Shown: in pieces, positions 6,019 to 8,772 of the stretch
How the letters are laid out: every line of letters starts with the position of its first letter
Numbering within the stretch: position 1 is the first letter of the stretch
Assembly: GCA_947374105.1 (NCBI GenBank)
Contig: CANCAO010000048.1
Span: forward strand, 1-8,772
DNA: 8,772 nt
Reading direction: 5' to 3'
Source of the DNA: Comamonadaceae bacterium
Lineage (GTDB): Bacteria > Pseudomonadota > Gammaproteobacteria > Burkholderiales > Burkholderiaceae_C
The notes under the pieces: generated by a model
The model's input: only the letters and a program-made list of their open reading frames with translations
Told to the model about the DNA's origin: nothing
The model's database searches: none
Made by a program: the position numbers and the translations under genes

Positions 6019-7044
6019 ATGCAAACCACTGAAAAACCCGTCATCGCCCTCACGCTAGGCGACCCGGCCGGTATCGGCGCTGAACTGATTGCACGCCTGC
6101 TGGCGCTGCCTGAAGTTGCCACGCTGGCCCATGTGGTGCTGGTGGGGGATCGCTGGCTGTGGGACGAGGGACAGCGCATCGCGGGCGTGCAGACGGCCAC
6201 GCAAGACGTTGCCAGTCTGTCTGAGGTTCGCGCGCGGGTTGACTCTTCAGTGCCCGCATTCCTTGCCATGGACACCGTGACCGCCGCACAGGTGCAACGC
6301 GGCGTGTCGCAGGCGCCCGGCGGTGCATCGGTGCTGGCGGTGCTCAACGTCTGCATGGACGCCGCCAAGCGCCGCGAGGTGGATGCCATCTGCTTTGCAC
6401 CACTCAACAAATTCGCCATGAAGCTGGGCGGCCTGAAATACGAGGATGAGCTGCACCACTTTGCCGAATACCTCGGTGTCACGGGCTATTTTTGCGAATT
6501 CAACACGCTGGGCGACTTGTGGACGTCGCGCGTGTCCTCCCACATCCCGCTGAAGGATGCTGCCAGATTCCTGAGCCGTGAGCGCATCAAGGACGCAACA
6601 CGCCTGATCTACCGCTCACTCCAAGCCGCAGGCTTTGCACAACCCAAGGTGGCCGTGGCGGCCTTCAACCCGCACGGCGGCGACGGCGGCACCTGTGGCC
6701 GTGAAGAGGTGGAGATCATCGCGCCGGCCGTGGCGGAACTGAACGCGGAAGGTATGGCCATTAGCGGCCCCTTCCCGGCGGATACCATCTTTTTGAAGGC
6801 GCGCGATGGGGAATACCAAGCCATCGTCACCATGTACCACGATCAAGGCCAGATCGCCATCAAGCTCATGGGCTTTTCCAAAGGCGTGACCGTGCAAGGC
6901 GGCTTGCCCGTGCCCATCACCACGCCCGCCCATGGCACGGCCTACGACATCGCCGGCCAAGGCAAGGCCGATGTCAACGCCATCCTGAACGCCTTTCGCA
7001 TCGCCGCCCGCATGGGGCTGGCGCAACTTCAATCCAGAGCCTGA
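6019..7044 (+). CDS. PdxA-family NAD-dependent dehydrogenase, probably catabolic rather than pyridoxine synthesis
   Basis: A 341-residue cytoplasmic protein of the PdxA family (4-hydroxythreonine-4-phosphate dehydrogenase), oxidative decarboxylases or dehydrogenases that use NAD and a divalent metal. Visible motifs are [13 protein letters not shown] (12-24), CFAPLNK (125-131), metal ligand H175 in SHIPL, H219 in [10 protein letters not shown]274 in MYHDQGQ, and [17 protein letters not shown] (303-319). The stretch where E. coli PdxA has GHTE, whose His and Thr contact the phosphorylated substrate (from memory), reads [11 protein letters not shown] here (140-150), so a phosphate-bearing threonine derivative is less likely. 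Family precedents for other substrates are PdxA2/DenD-type sugar-acid phosphate dehydrogenases and TphB, which acts on an unphosphorylated cis-diol dicarboxylate. It lies 2 bp after the receptor gene and 11 bp before the dehydratase gene, so one operon. The substrate is unassigned; vitamin B6 synthesis is not excluded but the context argues against it. Confidence 0.85.
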   Translation: MQTTEKPVIALTLGDPAGIGAELIARLLALPEVATLAHVVLVGDRWLWDEGQRIAGVQTATQDVASLSEVRARVDSSVPAFLAMDTVTAAQVQRGVSQAPGGASVLAVLNVCMDAAKRREVDAICFAPLNKFAMKLGGLKYEDELHHFAEYLGVTGYFCEFNTLGDLWTSRVSSHIPLKDAARFLSRERIKDATRLIYRSLQAAGFAQPKVAVAAFNPHGGDGGTCGREEVEIIAPAVAELNAEGMAISGPFPADTIFLKARDGEYQAIVTMYHDQGQIAIKLMGFSKGVTVQGGLPVPITTPAHGTAYDIAGQGKADVNAILNAFRIAARMGLAQLQSRA

Positions 7045-7055
7045 GAGACCCCATC

Positions 7056-8228
7056 ATGAAAATCAAATCCGTCCGCGCCCGTGTATTCGAGTGGAAAGGC
7101 AAGACCGTTCCGCCGCTAGGCAATTTTTGCTCCAACGCCATGGACCTGGTCTATTCGAAGACCGAGTCCATGCACACCTTCCGCTTCCATTCCTGGACCG
7201 TGGTTGAAATTGAAACCGATGACGGCATCATCGGTCTGGGCAATGTGGCGCTGGCACCCAAGATTGCCAAGGCCATCATTGACGAGTACCTCGCGCCGCT
7301 GGTCATTGGCCAGGACCCGTGGGACTACGAATACCTGTGGCAGCGCATGTACCGCAGCACCCACGCCTGGGGCCGCAAGGGCGTGACTATGGCGGCTATT
7401 TCTGCGATTGACCTGGCCATCTGGGACATCCTGGGCAAGTCGGTGAACAAACCGGTCTTCAAGCTGCTGGGTGGCCGCACCAAAGAGAAAATCCCGGTGT
7501 ATTACTCCAAGCTCTACCGCACCGACCTCAAGGCCATGCAGGACGAAGCCCAAAAATACATGGACGAAGGCTTCACCATGTTCAAGTCGCGCTTCGGCTA
7601 CGGCCCGGCGCATGGCACCAAGGGCGTATCGGAAAACCTCAAGGCCGTGGAAGCCCTGCGCGAAGTCATCGGCTACGACAACGACCTGATGCTGGAGTGC
7701 TACATGGGCTGGAACCTGGAGTACGCCAAGCGCATGCTGCCCAAGCTGGCAAAGTACCAGCCGCGCTGGCTGGAAGAGCCGGTGATTGCCGACGACATCG
7801 ACGGCTATGCCGAACTCAATGCCATGAACATCGTGCACATCTCGGGTGGAGAACACGAATTTTCACTCTACGGCTTCAAGCAGTTGCTCGACAAGAAGGC
7901 CGTGAGCGTGGTGCAGTACGACACCAACCGCGTGGGCGGCATCACCGCCGCGCACAAGATCAATGCGCTGTGCGAGGCCTACAGCGTGCCGGTGATCCCG
8001 CACGCCGGCCAGATGCACAACTACCACCTGACCATGAGCACCATCGCCAGCCCCATGAGCGAATACTTCCCTATGTTCGACGTGGAGGTGGGCAACGAGC
8101 TGTTCTATTACATTTTTGACGGTGAGCCGGTGGCAGAAAATGGCTTCGTGCAACTGGACGACAACAAGCCGGGGCTGGGCCTCACGCTCAAGACTGAGTT
8201 TCTGGACCAGTTCAACATCATTGAATGA
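7056..8228 (+). CDS. Enolase-superfamily acid-sugar dehydratase, L-rhamnonate dehydratase-like
   Basis: A 390-residue member of the mandelate racemase/muconate lactonising enzyme group. These enzymes remove a proton next to a carboxylate with Mg2+ help, giving 2-keto-3-deoxy sugar acids when acting as dehydratases. The N-terminal capping domain covers about 1-130, followed by the (beta/alpha)7-beta barrel. Expected catalytic residues are K177/R179 in FKSRFGYG, metal ligands at E214 (LECYMGW), E240 (RWLEEP) and E266 (SGGEHE), and a D289-H316 dyad ([17 protein letters not shown]). The SGEH, PDxxxxGG and VPH patterns and the C-terminal KPGLGL recall L-rhamnonate dehydratase. The first ligand position is Glu rather than the usual Asp, and the N-terminal specificity region differs from E. 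coli RhmD. The GAGAG ribosome site lies 8 nt before ATG 7056. The substrate is an unidentified aldonic acid. Confidence 0.87.
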   Translation: MKIKSVRARVFEWKGKTVPPLGNFCSNAMDLVYSKTESMHTFRFHSWTVVEIETDDGIIGLGNVALAPKIAKAIIDEYLAPLVIGQDPWDYEYLWQRMYRSTHAWGRKGVTMAAISAIDLAIWDILGKSVNKPVFKLLGGRTKEKIPVYYSKLYRTDLKAMQDEAQKYMDEGFTMFKSRFGYGPAHGTKGVSENLKAVEALREVIGYDNDLMLECYMGWNLEYAKRMLPKLAKYQPRWLEEPVIADDIDGYAELNAMNIVHISGGEHEFSLYGFKQLLDKKAVSVVQYDTNRVGGITAAHKINALCEAYSVPVIPHAGQMHNYHLTMSTIASPMSEYFPMFDVEVGNELFYYIFDGEPVAENGFVQLDDNKPGLGLTLKTEFLDQFNIIE

Positions 8229-8772
8229 CCACCATGGCCAGACCGCACCAACGTCCCTACAAAGGCGTCTTCCCCGTCGTCCCCACGACCTTCACCGAGA
8301 ACGGCGAACTGGATCTTCCCAGCCAGTTGCGCTGCATCGATTTCATGATCGACGCCGGCTCGACCGGCTTGTGCATCCTGGCCAACTTCTCCGAGCAGTT
8401 TGTACTGGCCGACGACGAGCGCGAAGTGCTCACCCGCGTCATCCTCGAACACGTGGCCAGCCGTGTGCCGGTTATCGTGACCACCACCCACTTCGGCACC
8501 AAGGTCTGCACCGAGCGCAGCCGCCGCGCGCAGGACATGGGCGCGGCCATGGTGATGGTGATGCCGCCTTACCATGGCGCGACCATCCGCGTGAGCGAGC
8601 CGAAGATTTACGAGTTCTACGCCGCGCTGTCGGACGCCATCGACAGTCCCATCATGGTGCAGGACGCGCCGGTGAGCGGCACGCCGCTGTCGGCCGCCTT
8701 TCTGGCGCGCATGGCCAAGGAAATCGAGCACCTGGCCTATTTCAAGATCGAGACCGCAGGCGCTGCGAGCAA
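8225..8772 (+). CDS. DHDPS/NAL-family class I lyase, 5' part (runs off the window)
   Basis: The first 182 complete codons of a dihydrodipicolinate synthase/N-acetylneuraminate lyase family protein, a TIM-barrel enzyme forming a Schiff base between a lysine and a 2-keto acid. Visible are [17 protein letters not shown] (14-30), MPPYHG (113-118) and the Schiff-base lysine K174 in YFKIETAG. The GTTGE substrate loop of DapA is replaced by ANFSEQ (53-58). The segment YNVPSRTG, holding DapA Tyr133 and Arg138, is replaced by VQDAPVSG (145-152), so lysine synthesis is unlikely. After an acid-sugar dehydratase it may be a 2-keto-3-deoxy sugar-acid aldolase or dehydratase. ATG 8225 overlaps the previous stop as ATGA, suggesting coupled translation; ATG 8234, three codons on, is an alternative. 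Neither start has a strong ribosome site. Confidence 0.86.
   Translation, partial: MTTMARPHQRPYKGVFPVVPTTFTENGELDLPSQLRCIDFMIDAGSTGLCILANFSEQFVLADDEREVLTRVILEHVASRVPVIVTTTHFGTKVCTERSRRAQDMGAAMVMVMPPYHGATIRVSEPKIYEFYAALSDAIDSPIMVQDAPVSGTPLSAAFLARMAKEIEHLAYFKIETAGAAS

Noticed and set aside
7116..7856. Minus-strand open frame of 246 codons opposite the dehydratase
   Set aside because: Long antisense frames are common in GC-rich genes; this one is His/Val-rich with no recognisable domain, while the plus strand has clear catalytic motifs.
1..8772. Mobile element, phage, CRISPR or toxin-antitoxin system
   Set aside because: No transposase, integrase, terminal inverted repeats, spaced repeats or small paired toxin genes were seen; the only tandem repeat is coding.

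Overview
The window is chromosomal DNA that looks like a betaproteobacterium of the order Burkholderiales, most likely Comamonadaceae (the Polaromonas/Rhodoferax/Limnohabitans type). That rests on the dapA-bamC gene pair, the short Ala/Pro-rich 'MNKSLVLAA' lipoprotein, the Bug-type (TctC) solute receptor and the moderately high GC content. The genus is inference. I see no tRNA, rRNA, insertion sequence, CRISPR array or phage gene.

Left part (1-3992), housekeeping genes. The 3' end of dapA (lysine/diaminopimelate synthesis) is followed by bamC, a lipoprotein of the outer-membrane beta-barrel assembly machine, starting at GTG. A bidirectional terminator (1361-1388) separates bamC from a convergent small Ala/Pro-rich lipoprotein gene on the minus strand. 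That gene has a near-consensus sigma70 promoter and a strikingly structured leader of about 95 nt with a terminator-like hairpin. Further right, a two-gene minus-strand unit encodes a RoxA/YcfD-type ribosomal-protein arginine hydroxylase and an uncharacterised 170-residue protein overlapping it by 11 bp. Divergent from roxA, only 49 bp away, is a SlyD-like FKBP prolyl isomerase.

Right part (3996-8772), an accessory catabolic locus. A LysR-type regulator (minus strand) is divergent from a tightly packed plus-strand operon that runs off the window: a periplasmic Bug/TctC receptor, a PdxA-family dehydrogenase, an enolase-superfamily acid-sugar dehydratase resembling L-rhamnonate dehydratase, and a DHDPS/NAL-family lyase (5' part only). 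Gaps are 2 bp, 11 bp and a 4-bp ATGA overlap. The divergent region holds a perfect TTTGATA-N9-TATCAAA dyad, which is a T-N11-A LysR box. It overlaps the predicted -10 of the lysR promoter, and a second near-palindrome lies three helical turns away.

How the locus may work (inference): the LysR protein senses a hydroxy- or sugar acid, the Bug protein captures it, and dehydratase, dehydrogenase and aldolase-type enzymes degrade it. The three enzymes each depart from their best-known relatives at substrate-binding or metal-ligand positions. The pathway is therefore probably not pyridoxine synthesis, not lysine synthesis and perhaps not rhamnose breakdown, but an unassigned sugar-acid route. This is the most interesting part of the window.
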